This document shows positions 49,740-58,406 of a stretch of 64,000 bases of DNA, piece after piece. The stretch covers positions 124,001-188,000 of the forward strand of contig NZ_CANMFI010000001.1 in assembly GCF_947497125.1 (NCBI RefSeq), in the 5' to 3' direction. The first letter of the stretch is position 1. The number at the start of each line of letters is the position of its first letter. The position numbers and the translations under genes are program-made. The stretch is from an uncultured Polaribacter sp. (lineage in GTDB: Bacteria > Bacteroidota > Bacteroidia > Flavobacteriales > Flavobacteriaceae). The notes under the pieces were generated by a model. It was not told the origin of the DNA. It worked only from the letters and a program-made list of their open reading frames with translations, and did not search any database.

Positions 49740-51131
49740 GTGAACACAAAATATATAGATTTAGTCGATCAAACATTCGACTTTCCTCAAGAAGAGTTTA
49801 AAACAGAAAATAATAAATTGTTTTGGCATGGCATCAATTTAATGCAATTAATAGAAGAATATGGCGCTCCGCTTAAATTTACCTATTTGCCAAAAATATC
49901 AGAAAATATAAATAGAGCCAAAGGTTGGTTTCAAAATAGTATTGATAAACATCAATACAAAGGCAAGTATTTTTATAGTTATTGCACTAAAAGTTCTCAT
50001 TTTAAACACGTGTTACATGAGGCTTTAAAAAATGAAATTCATATAGAAACATCTTCTGCTTTTGACATTGATATAGTAAACAACCTAAAGAAAGAAGGTA
50101 AAATAAAGGATAACACTTTTGTTATTTGCAATGGCTTTAAAAGAGACCAATACATTAAAAATATAGGTGCTTTAATTAACTCGGGACATAAGAATGTAAT
50201 TCCAATAATAGATAATTATGAAGAAATTAATCTATTGTTAGATGAAACAGATAAAAAGTTAAATGTAGGTATTAGAATAGCCTCTGAAGAAGAGCCTAAA
50301 TTTGAATTTTATACCTCTCGATTAGGAATTGGTTATAAAAATATTGTTTCGTTTTACGAACGTGAAATTTCGAATAATAAACAAGTAGATTTAAAAATGT
50401 TGCATTTTTTCATCAATACAGGTATTAAAGACAATGCCTATTATTGGAACGAATTAATGAAGTGTTTAAATGTCTATATAAATCTAAAAAAGGTTTGCCC
50501 TACACTAGATAGTTTAAATATTGGTGGTGGTTTTCCTATAAAAAATTCTTTAGGTTTTGAGTATGATTATCAATACATGATTGATGAAATTATCAATCAA
50601 ATTAACGAGGCTTGTAAAGAGGCAGATGTAGATGTACCTAATATTTTTACAGAGTTTGGAAGTTTTACTGTTGGCGAGTCTGGTGCTACAATTTATGAAA
50701 TTTTATATCAGAAAAAGCAAAATGATAGAGAGCGATGGAACATGATAAACTCTTCGTTTATAACCACACTACCAGATGCTTGGGCTATTAATAAGCGTTT
50801 TATTATGTTGCCAATTAATAAATGGAACAGACAATATGAGCGTGTTTTATTAGGTGGTTTAACCTGCGATAGCGACGATTATTATAACTCTGAACAACAT
50901 ATAAATGGTATTTATTTACCTGTTTATGAGAAAGATAGTCCTTTGTATATCGGTTTTTTTAACACTGGTGCATATCAAGAATCTATCGGTGGCTTTGGTG
51001 GTTTACAGCACTGTTTAATTCCGCATCCAAAGCATTTAATATTAGACAGAGATGTAGACGGAAAATTAACCATTAAGGTATTTAAAGAACAACAAAAAAG
51101 TAGCGAACTATTATCAATTTTAGGATATTAA
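49740..51131 (+). CDS. speA: Arginine decarboxylase (biosynthetic, fold-type III PLP)
   Basis: A 463-residue PLP enzyme that makes agmatine from arginine. The PLP lysine is in YFYSYCTKSSHFKHV (the YAxKAN position of the alanine-racemase fold); SLNIGGGFPIKNS is the glycine loop for the phosphate; LLGGLTCDSDD carries the conserved Cys of the dimer active site. It is shorter than E. coli SpeA (658 residues) and lacks that insert, in keeping with the Bacteroidota form. The start codon is GTG at 49740. Agmatinase follows after 10 bp, so agmatine is turned to putrescine. Confidence 0.9.
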   Translation: MNTKYIDLVDQTFDFPQEEFKTENNKLFWHGINLMQLIEEYGAPLKFTYLPKISENINRAKGWFQNSIDKHQYKGKYFYSYCTKSSHFKHVLHEALKNEIHIETSSAFDIDIVNNLKKEGKIKDNTFVICNGFKRDQYIKNIGALINSGHKNVIPIIDNYEEINLLLDETDKKLNVGIRIASEEEPKFEFYTSRLGIGYKNIVSFYEREISNNKQVDLKMLHFFINTGIKDNAYYWNELMKCLNVYINLKKVCPTLDSLNIGGGFPIKNSLGFEYDYQYMIDEIINQINEACKEADVDVPNIFTEFGSFTVGESGATIYEILYQKKQNDRERWNMINSSFITTLPDAWAINKRFIMLPINKWNRQYERVLLGGLTCDSDDYYNSEQHINGIYLPVYEKDSPLYIGFFNTGAYQESIGGFGGLQHCLIPHPKHLILDRDVDGKLTIKVFKEQQKSSELLSILGY

Positions 51132-51141
51132 AAAAATCAAA

Positions 51142-52083
51142 ATGAAAACAAACAAAACATACGCAGGCATACCAGAAGAGTTTGGCAACCTGTCAACATC
51201 AAAAATAGTAGTAATACCGGTTCCTTATGATGGAACAAGTACTTGGCAAAAAGGTGCAGATAAAGGGCCACAAGCTTTTTTAGATGCTTCAGAAAATATG
51301 GAGTTGTATGACATAGAAACCGATTCTGAAGTATACAAAGAAGGTGTTTTTTTAGCAGATGCAATTACAGAAAACTCTTCTCCAGAGGCTGTTGTAGAAG
51401 CCGTACATCAAGAAACAAAAAAGTACATCAATAGAAATAAATTTGTAACTATTTTTGGTGGCGAACATTCAATTTCTATTGGTACTATTAGGGCTTTTAA
51501 TGAATGCTTTAATAATTTAACAGTTTTACATATTGATGCTCATGCCGATTTAAGAAAAGAATACGAAGGTTCTTCTTGCAATCATGCTTGTGCCGTTTAT
51601 GAGGCTAATTCTACTACTAATTTAGTACAAGTTGGTATTAGAAGTATGGATATTTCTGAGAAAAGAAATATGAACTTAGATAAAGTTTTCTTTGCACATG
51701 ATATGGCTGTTAATGAAGATTGGATGGTAGATGTTATCGATCAATTAACAGACAATGTATTTATTACCTTCGATTTAGATGCCTTAGATCCTTCTATCAT
51801 GCCATCTACCGGAACACCAGAACCTGGCGGATTGTTCTATTATGAAACACTAGATTTCTTAAAACAAGTTTTTGATCAAAAGAATGTAGTTGGTTTTGAT
51901 ATGGTAGAATTACGACCTAATGAAAATGAAAAGTCATCAGATTTTTTAGCGGCAAAGTTATTTTATAAGATGTTAAGCTATAAGTTTTTAGATAAAGATG
52001 ATACGTATGAAAACGGAGATGAAAATGATTCTAATCCTTTTAGTAAGTTGTCTAAATTTAAAGATCTTGAAGATAATTTCTAA
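51142..52083 (+). CDS. speB: Agmatinase
   Basis: A 313-residue ureohydrolase. The manganese ligands are in FGGEHSISIG, LHIDAHADLR and FITFDLDALDPSIMPSTGTPEPGG, all intact. It hydrolyses agmatine to putrescine and urea. Adjacent to speA (10 bp) and followed by the DUF155 gene (12 bp). The C-terminal tail is acidic (KDDTYENGDENDSNPF) and longer than usual. Confidence 0.95.
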   Translation: MKTNKTYAGIPEEFGNLSTSKIVVIPVPYDGTSTWQKGADKGPQAFLDASENMELYDIETDSEVYKEGVFLADAITENSSPEAVVEAVHQETKKYINRNKFVTIFGGEHSISIGTIRAFNECFNNLTVLHIDAHADLRKEYEGSSCNHACAVYEANSTTNLVQVGIRSMDISEKRNMNLDKVFFAHDMAVNEDWMVDVIDQLTDNVFITFDLDALDPSIMPSTGTPEPGGLFYYETLDFLKQVFDQKNVVGFDMVELRPNENEKSSDFLAAKLFYKMLSYKFLDKDDTYENGDENDSNPFSKLSKFKDLEDNF

Positions 52084-52095
52084 TCATTTACTATA

Positions 52096-52857
52096 ATGGA
52101 AACTACTGTTACTGCATATCATTTAGAAAAATTAATCGATTTAAAAGAGTTTAGAAATCAGTTTAACTTTCATCTAATTAAAAGAGAGCACTCCTTTTTA
52201 TTGTATAAATCTGATAATGATGCTTATGTTTATGTAAAAAACTACGGAAGTGTTGTTTTCTTAAACTGTTCTAAAGAGATTGTTAGCAATGTTTTTGGCA
52301 TTATTAATCCTAAACACAAAAAGGTTAACGAGTATCCGAAAGAAACTTTTATAATTGCTCAAGGAGAGAATATTGAAGTAGATTTTGGTAAAATTACCAT
52401 GCCAGAGCTTACAGTAGATATTGCTCATATTTTAATGTTAAACCTTGCACAATCGGTTGCTTTAAACAACTATGTAAATAAAACGTCTGACCTGCACGAG
52501 CGTACCTTTAAATATGTAAAACAATTAGAAGAAACAGGTAACATTAAAATGTCTAAAAAGAATATGCGCATTTTTATAGGGAAAACAATGAACCTAAAAA
52601 ATAGCATTTCAGAGAATTTATTCATTTTAGATTCTTCAGATTTGGCATGGTCTAAAGAGCATTTATCAAAATTAGATTATCAATTAAAAGATGAGTTAGA
52701 TATTGTTAAAAGACACCAAGGACTTCAATTTAGTATCGATGTTATTAAAGAAAATTTAGAGTTATTTAAAGATATTTTACAGCATAGATATAGCAGTATG
52801 TTAGAGTGGATTATTATTATTTTAATTCTTTTTGAAGTAGTACAAATTTTTATTTAA
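52096..52857 (+). CDS. RMD1/DUF155 family membrane protein
   Basis: A 253-residue protein of the RMD1/YagE/DUF155 family. The signature is at the C terminus: QHRYSSMLEWIIIILILFEVVQIF, a short membrane helix preceded by (L)QHRxS-x-LEW, and EIVKRH-x-LxFSID upstream. Yeast RMD1 is a cytosolic protein of sporulation and the mitochondrial homologue RMND1 supports translation; no bacterial function is established. It sits between agmatinase and the DHS-like gene in one tight operon, which hints at a link to polyamines (inference). Confidence 0.85.
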   Translation: METTVTAYHLEKLIDLKEFRNQFNFHLIKREHSFLLYKSDNDAYVYVKNYGSVVFLNCSKEIVSNVFGIINPKHKKVNEYPKETFIIAQGENIEVDFGKITMPELTVDIAHILMLNLAQSVALNNYVNKTSDLHERTFKYVKQLEETGNIKMSKKNMRIFIGKTMNLKNSISENLFILDSSDLAWSKEHLSKLDYQLKDELDIVKRHQGLQFSIDVIKENLELFKDILQHRYSSMLEWIIIILILFEVVQIFI

Positions 52858-52892
52858 ATATTAAAAAGCTATCAAAAATAGCAACAAAAACA

Positions 52893-53861
52893 ATGAAAAA
52901 ACCAATTACAAATTTTATAGAAAAATATTTTTTACACTTTAATGCAGCTGCTTTAGTAGATGCAGCAAAAGGATATGAAGCACAATTAAAGCAAGGTTCT
53001 AAGATGTTAGTTTCTTTGGCAGGCGCAATGAGTACTGCAGAATTAGGTAAAATTTTTGCAGAAATGATTCGTAAAGATAAAGTGCAAATTATTTCTTGTA
53101 CAGGGGCAAATTTAGAAGAAGATATTATGAATTTAGTTGCGCATTCTCATTACAAACGTGTGCCCAATTATAGAGATTTAACACCTGAAGATGAATGGGC
53201 ATTGTTAGAAAAAGGTTTAAACAGAGTAACAGATACTTGCATACCAGAAGAAGAAGCGTTTAGAAGAATACAAGAACATATTGTAAAAATTTGGAAAGAT
53301 GCAGAAGCTGAAGGGAAACGTTATTTACCACATGAATACATGTACCAATTATTGTTATCGGGTGTTTTAGAGCAGTATTATGAAATTGACATAAAAAACT
53401 CTTGGATGTATGCTGCAGCAGAAAAAAACTTGCCTATTATTTGTCCTGGATGGGAAGATTCTACAATGGGTAATATTTTTGCTTCTTATGTAATGAAAGG
53501 AGAATTAAAAGCAAGTACCATGAAATCGGGGATCGAATACATGACTTTCTTGGCAGATTGGTATACAGAGAACTCTAACAATGGTATAGGATTCTTTCAA
53601 ATAGGAGGAGGTATCGCAGGAGATTTTCCTATCTGTGTGGTTCCAATGTTGTACCAAGATATGGAAAGAACAGAAACACCTTTTTGGAGTTACTTTTGTC
53701 AAATTTCTGATTCTACAACTAGTTACGGATCTTATTCTGGCGCTGTACCGAACGAAAAAATTACATGGGGTAAGTTAGATATTAATACACCTAAGTTTAT
53801 TATAGAAAGTGATGCAACCATTGTAGCACCTTTAATATTTGCTTACTTGTTAGAAATGTAA
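52893..53861 (+). CDS. Deoxyhypusine synthase-like protein (possible homospermidine or spermidine synthase)
   Basis: A 322-residue NAD-dependent aminobutyl transferase of the DHS family. LVSLAGAMSTAELGKIFAEMI and IISCTGANLEEDIMNLVAHSHYKRVPNYRD match the NAD and spermidine-binding loops, and the catalytic Lys is kept in ITWGKL (Lys294, equal to Lys329 of human DHS in SWGKI). The GGG loop reads IGGGIAGDFPICVV, without the KHH of eukaryotic DHS, so the base is missing or replaced. Bacteria have no eIF5A, so the substrate must be a polyamine rather than a protein lysine. The operon with speA and speB makes homospermidine-type synthesis from putrescine the best guess. Confidence 0.85.
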   Translation: MKKPITNFIEKYFLHFNAAALVDAAKGYEAQLKQGSKMLVSLAGAMSTAELGKIFAEMIRKDKVQIISCTGANLEEDIMNLVAHSHYKRVPNYRDLTPEDEWALLEKGLNRVTDTCIPEEEAFRRIQEHIVKIWKDAEAEGKRYLPHEYMYQLLLSGVLEQYYEIDIKNSWMYAAAEKNLPIICPGWEDSTMGNIFASYVMKGELKASTMKSGIEYMTFLADWYTENSNNGIGFFQIGGGIAGDFPICVVPMLYQDMERTETPFWSYFCQISDSTTSYGSYSGAVPNEKITWGKLDINTPKFIIESDATIVAPLIFAYLLEM

Positions 53862-53928
53862 ACTTAATATTTACAGAGGTCTTTGTGGCAATTAATAAGT
53901 TTGAATAAGAATTTTTAAAACTATAAAA

Positions 53929-54195
53929 ATGAAAAGAGTAATCGTAGAATATTCTAAATTAACTAGAGATTTATTAGATCTGTTAATTGAAAAATATCCT
54001 GAGGGATATGATTATGATGATATCATTTCTTTCAAAAATGCAAAAGGTTTAACAGTTAAGGCAGTAGAAGTAAAAACCGTTGATACTGTTTATTTGGTAA
54101 AAATTAGCGACCGTTTAGAGCAAACAATGGAAGATTATGCAGATGACGAAACTTCTTTTGAGGAAGATTTAGACCAAGAAGAGCTAGATATATAA
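53929..54195 (+). CDS. Small acidic conserved hypothetical protein
   Basis: An 88-residue protein. The first 60 residues are a compact alpha/beta unit (VIVEYSKLTRDLLDLLIEKY, GYDYDDIISFKNAKGLTVKAVEVKTVDTVYLVKI) and the last 25 are mostly Asp and Glu. Bacteroidota relatives are known to me as hypothetical proteins only. It is 67 bp downstream of the DHS-like gene and is closed by a very strong terminator, so it appears to be the last gene of the polyamine operon. Confidence 0.75.
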   Translation: MKRVIVEYSKLTRDLLDLLIEKYPEGYDYDDIISFKNAKGLTVKAVEVKTVDTVYLVKISDRLEQTMEDYADDETSFEEDLDQEELDI

Positions 54196-54196
54196 A

Positions 54197-54232
54197 CATA
54201 AAAACACCTTACAATTGTAAGGTGTTTTTATG
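54197..54232. terminator. Bidirectional terminator, perfect 36-bp palindrome
   Basis: CATAAAAACACCTTACAA / TTGTAAGGTGTTTTTATG, 18-bp arms with no spacer and flanking A/T runs. Shared by the polyamine operon and the convergent OmpH gene. Confidence 0.85.
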
Positions 54233-54250
54233 TTTTAAACTCGGTTAAAA

Positions 54251-54769
54251 TTATTCTGTAGCTTTTGGAATTTCGATTCCTAAATTTTTTAAGACCAATT
54301 CTGTAATATCAAAGTCGTTATCTATATATGCAAATTCGTTACCAGTTATTGTTAAAATTTGAGTATAACCTGCATTTTTAGCAACCAATGCAATTGCATC
54401 ACTCAGTTTTTTGTACAAAGGACGCATTAATTCTTCTCTTTTTAGCTGCATTAATTTGTTACCGTTTTCTTGATATTTTTTTATATCATTTTCCATTTCA
54501 GTAATTTCTTTAATTTCTGCTTGCTTTGTTAAAGGCCCTAAGGTATCCTCATTTTTCTTAAAAGTTTCTACTTTTGTTTTGTATTCTTCTACTTTTATTG
54601 AAAAAGAAGAATCTAACTTTGCACCATAAGATTGAGATCTTTCTAAAACAATGGTTGTTTCTGGCATTAAATTCATAATATACTCACTATCTACAGTACC
54701 AACTTTACTTTGTGCCACTGAAATTGTACTTAATAAAACAGCACAAATACCTATAATTTTTAATTTCAT
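54251..54769 (-). CDS. OmpH/Skp family periplasmic chaperone
   Basis: A 172-residue protein with a signal peptide (IIGICAVLLSTISVAQS) starting at the ATG at 54769; the longer frame to 54805 would give an atypical N-terminal extension. The mature chain is KVGTVDSEYIMNLMPE, then a long helical arm of alternating charges and a C-terminal EFAYIDNDFDITELVLKNLG strand, as in Skp trimers that hold outer-membrane proteins. A single gene on the left end of the leftward unit after miaA. Confidence 0.9.
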   Translation of the reverse strand: MKLKIIGICAVLLSTISVAQSKVGTVDSEYIMNLMPETTIVLERSQSYGAKLDSSFSIKVEEYKTKVETFKKNEDTLGPLTKQAEIKEITEMENDIKKYQENGNKLMQLKREELMRPLYKKLSDAIALVAKNAGYTQILTITGNEFAYIDNDFDITELVLKNLGIEIPKATE

Positions 54770-54837
54770 TTTTTTAATTTTAATAGTTGATGTCAAAGTT
54801 TCCAAAGAAAGGAAATTACAAATGTTTTTAAGTTATT

Positions 54838-55752
54838 TTAAAAGTTAATTTTATCAGAAATTTTAGCAGTTATTTCTTTAATATCTGTGTTAAAATCAAA
54901 CCAAAGGGTGTTTATATCTTTTTTAAACCAAGTTATTTGCCTTTTTGCAAACCTACGAGTATTTTTTTTAATTTCAGAAATGGCAAATTCTTTAGTAAAT
55001 TCACCCTCAAAATATGAGAATAATTCTCTGTAACCAACGGTTTGCAGTGCATTTAGTTTTTTATGTGTGTGCAGGTTTTTCGCTTCTTCTAACAATCCGT
55101 TTTTTACCATAATATCTACACGCTCATTAATTCTATCGTAAATTACTTTACGTTCTGCAGTTAAGCCTATTTTTAGTGCTGTAAAATTTCTTGGTGCTTT
55201 TGGTTTATTTTTAAAAGTTGAATAGGGTATGCCAGAACCGATGCAAACTTCTAAAGCTCTCAATACTCTTTTAGGGTTTTTTAGCTCGATGTTATTGTAC
55301 GTTTCTAGGTCTAATTTTTTTAACTGCTCTTGTAGCACTTCTAAACCTTCGTTTTCTAGTTGAAAAGTTAGTTGTTCTCTTATTTTTAAATCTACTTTAG
55401 GAAAGTAATCTAATCCTTTTAATACAGCATCTACATACAAACCAGAGCCACCAACCATTATTTGAACTCTATTTTTTTTGAAAAGTTGCTCTAATTTAGC
55501 CAAGGTATCTCTTTCAAAAGAACCCACATTATAATCATCAAAAATACTTCTGTCTTGAATAAAATGGTGTTTTACAGCTGCTAATTCATTTGCATCAGGT
55601 ACAGCCGTTCCAATAGTCATTTCTTTATAAAACTGCCTAGAATCGCAAGAAATAATTTCTGCATTAAAATGTTTTGCAAGTGCTATGCTTAGTGCTGTTT
55701 TTCCTATTGCTGTTGGCCCAACAATTGTAATTAATAAATTAGTAGAACTCAT
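54838..55752 (-). CDS. miaA: tRNA dimethylallyltransferase
   Basis: A 304-residue enzyme that adds dimethylallyl to N6 of A37 in tRNAs reading UNN codons. Walker A-like GPTAIGKT (12-19), DSRQFYKEMTIGTA (the DSxQ-Y motif), HHFIQDRSIFDDYNVG, VGGSGLYVDAVLKGL, PKRVLRALEV and QTVGYRELFSYFEGE are present, and the C-terminal KKNTRRFAKRQITWFK arm is intact. It is immediately downstream of the channel gene (no gap). Confidence 0.97.
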   Translation of the reverse strand: MSSTNLLITIVGPTAIGKTALSIALAKHFNAEIISCDSRQFYKEMTIGTAVPDANELAAVKHHFIQDRSIFDDYNVGSFERDTLAKLEQLFKKNRVQIMVGGSGLYVDAVLKGLDYFPKVDLKIREQLTFQLENEGLEVLQEQLKKLDLETYNNIELKNPKRVLRALEVCIGSGIPYSTFKNKPKAPRNFTALKIGLTAERKVIYDRINERVDIMVKNGLLEEAKNLHTHKKLNALQTVGYRELFSYFEGEFTKEFAISEIKKNTRRFAKRQITWFKKDINTLWFDFNTDIKEITAKISDKINF

Positions 55753-56586
55753 TTATTTTAATTTATGACCACAGTTATAGCAATATTCTGCATCATCTTT
55801 ATGCTTTTCTTTTGCACAATTAGAGCAAGATTGTGTGTTTGTATCGATAGCGTTTAGGTTTGTTTTTGTCATTTCTGATGTTACAATTCCTGTAGGTATT
55901 GCAATGATACCATATCCTAAAATCATGATAATACTTGCAATAAATTGCCCAAAAGGGGTATGAGGCGCAATGTCTCCATAACCAACAGTAGTAAGGGTTA
56001 CAATTGCCCAATAAACACTTGTTGGTATGCTTGTAAATCCATTTTCTTCTCCTTCTACCATGTACATGATAGTGCCTAAAATGATACACAAAATCATCAC
56101 AAAAAATAAAAAAACCGCAATTTTTGCTTTACTAGCTTTTAAAGCAACAGATAGTCTGTTTGCAGCACCAACATATCTTGCTAATTTTAAAATTCTAAAC
56201 ACTCTTAGTAATCGCAATGCTCTTAATGCTGCTAAATGATGAGAACCAATAAATAATAATGATAAATATTTCGGAATGGTAGATAGCAAGTCTATGATGC
56301 CATAAAAGCTAAAGATGTATTTTAATGGTTTTTTTATCGATATGATTCTCAGAATATATTCTATTGAAAAAAGAATAGTAATAATCCATTCAGAAATATC
56401 TAAAAAAGTGTGATATTTTACATCAAAACTTTCAACACTTTCTAGCATAACAAGTAATATACTAGCAAGTATGGCTATTAATAAAATAACATCGAAAATT
56501 TTACCAGCATTGGTATCTGCTTCATATATTATTTCATAAAGTCGGTATTTCCAAGAATTATTTTTTGATTGTTTTTGGTCTTTCAT
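55753..56586 (-). CDS. Voltage-gated potassium channel-like ion transporter with a C-terminal zinc ribbon
   Basis: A 277-residue six-helix channel. The voltage-sensor S4 is LAALRALRLLRVFRILKLARY (positively charged every third residue, near residues 115-135), the pore is YWAIVTLTTVGYGDIAPHTPFG with the TVGYGD filter, and S6 follows. The C-terminal 30 residues hold two Cys pairs, CSNCAKEKHKDDAEYCYNCGHKLK, a zinc-ribbon-like module. It is 1 bp from miaA and 1 bp from the exonuclease gene. The zinc ribbon on a prokaryotic channel is seen in several bacterial families; its ligand is unknown. Confidence 0.93.
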   Translation of the reverse strand: MKDQKQSKNNSWKYRLYEIIYEADTNAGKIFDVILLIAILASILLVMLESVESFDVKYHTFLDISEWIITILFSIEYILRIISIKKPLKYIFSFYGIIDLLSTIPKYLSLLFIGSHHLAALRALRLLRVFRILKLARYVGAANRLSVALKASKAKIAVFLFFVMILCIILGTIMYMVEGEENGFTSIPTSVYWAIVTLTTVGYGDIAPHTPFGQFIASIIMILGYGIIAIPTGIVTSEMTKTNLNAIDTNTQSCSNCAKEKHKDDAEYCYNCGHKLK

Positions 56587-57666
56587 TTACAATCTTATTA
56601 TTTTTTGAATTTTATTTCTATTGATATAATTTTTTATGATGTTTTTAGCTTGTATTTTATTGTCAATTTTAGTTAGTACAGCTTTTAAAATGTCTATTTG
56701 ATTTTCTTGATAGCTTAACGAGGTATATCCATATCCGTAAACTTCACTCTTTTCAACCAAAATAATAGCATTTTCGCCGGTATTTCTTCCTTTTTCAATA
56801 ATTAAAAAGTCATCGTTATTAAAATAAGATATTTTTGTTTTTGGTTTCTTTTTAATATTTAATTTTGGCGATAAAATTTCGAGTTCAATAGCATATTTTA
56901 ACTGTGTAAATAATTCATTACCGGTTTCGTTGTATGTAATTGAATCTGCTCTTTCTTGAATTTTAATTGCTCTTTTTGTTTCTTTTAAAAAGAGTTTATT
57001 TATTTCAGATTTTATGTCTTTTCCTTTTCCAATATAAACAACTTTTCCAGAGCTATCATGAATGTAAAATACAGCTTGTACATTTGGTATTTCGTCAATT
57101 AAAGTACGTAGTTTTTGTTTTTCTCTTCTTCTATCATAATATTTTACGGCACTTTGAATGATGGTTTTTTTATTGTCTTTATCTAAAAGTAGTTTAAATA
57201 ATTGAACTGTAGCTAAAGCATCACCAGAGGCTCTATGTCTGTCTGTCATAGGGATTCCTAAAGACTTTGTTAATTTACCCAAACTATACGAAGGTTGGTC
57301 TAAAATTAATTTCTGACTCAGTTCTACCGTACACAATGTGTTTCTATTAAAATCATATCCTAAACGTTCAAATTCTGTACTTAAAATGCGATAATCAAAA
57401 ACCGTATTATGTGCAACCAATGTACAATCAGAAGTTATTTCTATAATTCTTTTTGCAACTTCGTAAAACTTTGGGGCATTGCGCAACATTTTATTATTAA
57501 TACCGGTTAGTTTAACAACAAATGCTTGTATTTCCCTTTCAGGATTAACTAAGGTAATAAATTGATCTACAATGTTATGACCATCAAATTTATAGATGGC
57601 AATTTCTGTAATGCCTTCTTCATTAAATTTACCACCCGTAGTTTCGATGTCTAAAATTGCGTACAA
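56587..57666 (-). CDS. DnaQ-like 3'-5' exonuclease fused to a GIY-YIG domain
   Basis: A 359-residue fusion. Residues 1-165 are a DEDDh exonuclease: LDIETTGG (5-12), AHNTVFDYRILSTEF and the HRASGDALATVQLF exo III block. Residues 195-285 are a GIY-YIG domain: AVFYIHDSSGKVVYIGKGKDI with Glu in the LEILSPKLN segment. The pairing equals the N-terminal exonuclease plus UvrC-like nuclease proteins related to Cho. It may process damaged or structured DNA (inference). It directly abuts the channel gene. Confidence 0.9.
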   Translation of the reverse strand: MYAILDIETTGGKFNEEGITEIAIYKFDGHNIVDQFITLVNPEREIQAFVVKLTGINNKMLRNAPKFYEVAKRIIEITSDCTLVAHNTVFDYRILSTEFERLGYDFNRNTLCTVELSQKLILDQPSYSLGKLTKSLGIPMTDRHRASGDALATVQLFKLLLDKDNKKTIIQSAVKYYDRRREKQKLRTLIDEIPNVQAVFYIHDSSGKVVYIGKGKDIKSEINKLFLKETKRAIKIQERADSITYNETGNELFTQLKYAIELEILSPKLNIKKKPKTKISYFNNDDFLIIEKGRNTGENAIILVEKSEVYGYGYTSLSYQENQIDILKAVLTKIDNKIQAKNIIKNYINRNKIQKIIRL

Positions 57667-57677
57667 ATTATTTAATT

Positions 57678-58346
57678 TTAATTGTAGTTTCTATTTCCAA
57701 AGATAGAACTTCCTACACGAACCATATTACTGCCTTCTTTGATTGCCAAATTAAAGTCACCGCTCATTCCCATAGACAATGTTTCTAAATGACAATTTAT
57801 TGGTAACTCTACCTTTTGCTGCTTCTTATAAAACTTCTGTAAAGAAGAAAACTCTCCTTTTAATTGCTCTTGGTTATCTGTAAATGAGGCCATGCCCATA
57901 AACCCTACAATTTTTATATTCTCTAAATTTTTTAACTCTTGAGATTGTAAGATATTTTCAATTTCATCAAAAGACAAACCAAACTTAGTTGCTTCTTCTG
58001 CAATTTTAGCCTGTAAAAGACAGTTAATTACTCTGTTGTTTTTTTTAGCCTGCTTATTTATTTCTTTTAAGGTAGAAAATTTATCGATTCCATGAATTAA
58101 ATCTACAAAAGGAGCCATATATTTTACCTTATTACTTTGTAAATGACCGATCATATGCCATTTAATATCTTTAGGCAAAACCTCATACTTGTCTGCCATT
58201 TCCTGAATTTTATTTTCACCAAAAATTCGTTGTCCAGCATTATAAGCTTCTTGCAAATCTGCAATGGGTTTTGTTTTTGATACAGCAACCAATGTTACAT
58301 GATCAGGTATTTGTTGTTGTATTTCTTTTAAGTTTTCTTGTATCAT
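57678..58346 (-). CDS. YggS family PLP-binding protein
   Basis: A 222-residue single-domain PLP protein (TIM barrel of the alanine-racemase type). The PLP lysine is Lys24 in LVAVSKTKP; FGENKIQE, WHMIGHLQSNKV and GMSGDFNLAIKEGSNMVRVGSSIFG are conserved. YggS/PLPBP homologues balance PLP and amino-acid pools and are not catalytic. It is 11 bp downstream of the exonuclease gene on the opposite side of serA. Confidence 0.95.
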   Translation of the reverse strand: MIQENLKEIQQQIPDHVTLVAVSKTKPIADLQEAYNAGQRIFGENKIQEMADKYEVLPKDIKWHMIGHLQSNKVKYMAPFVDLIHGIDKFSTLKEINKQAKKNNRVINCLLQAKIAEEATKFGLSFDEIENILQSQELKNLENIKIVGFMGMASFTDNQEQLKGEFSSLQKFYKKQQKVELPINCHLETLSMGMSGDFNLAIKEGSNMVRVGSSIFGNRNYN

Positions 58347-58406
58347 TGTAAAAGTTTAAAATTTTAATTTTTAATAGTTTTTTCTATTTCAAACTAAAAT
58401 TAAATA

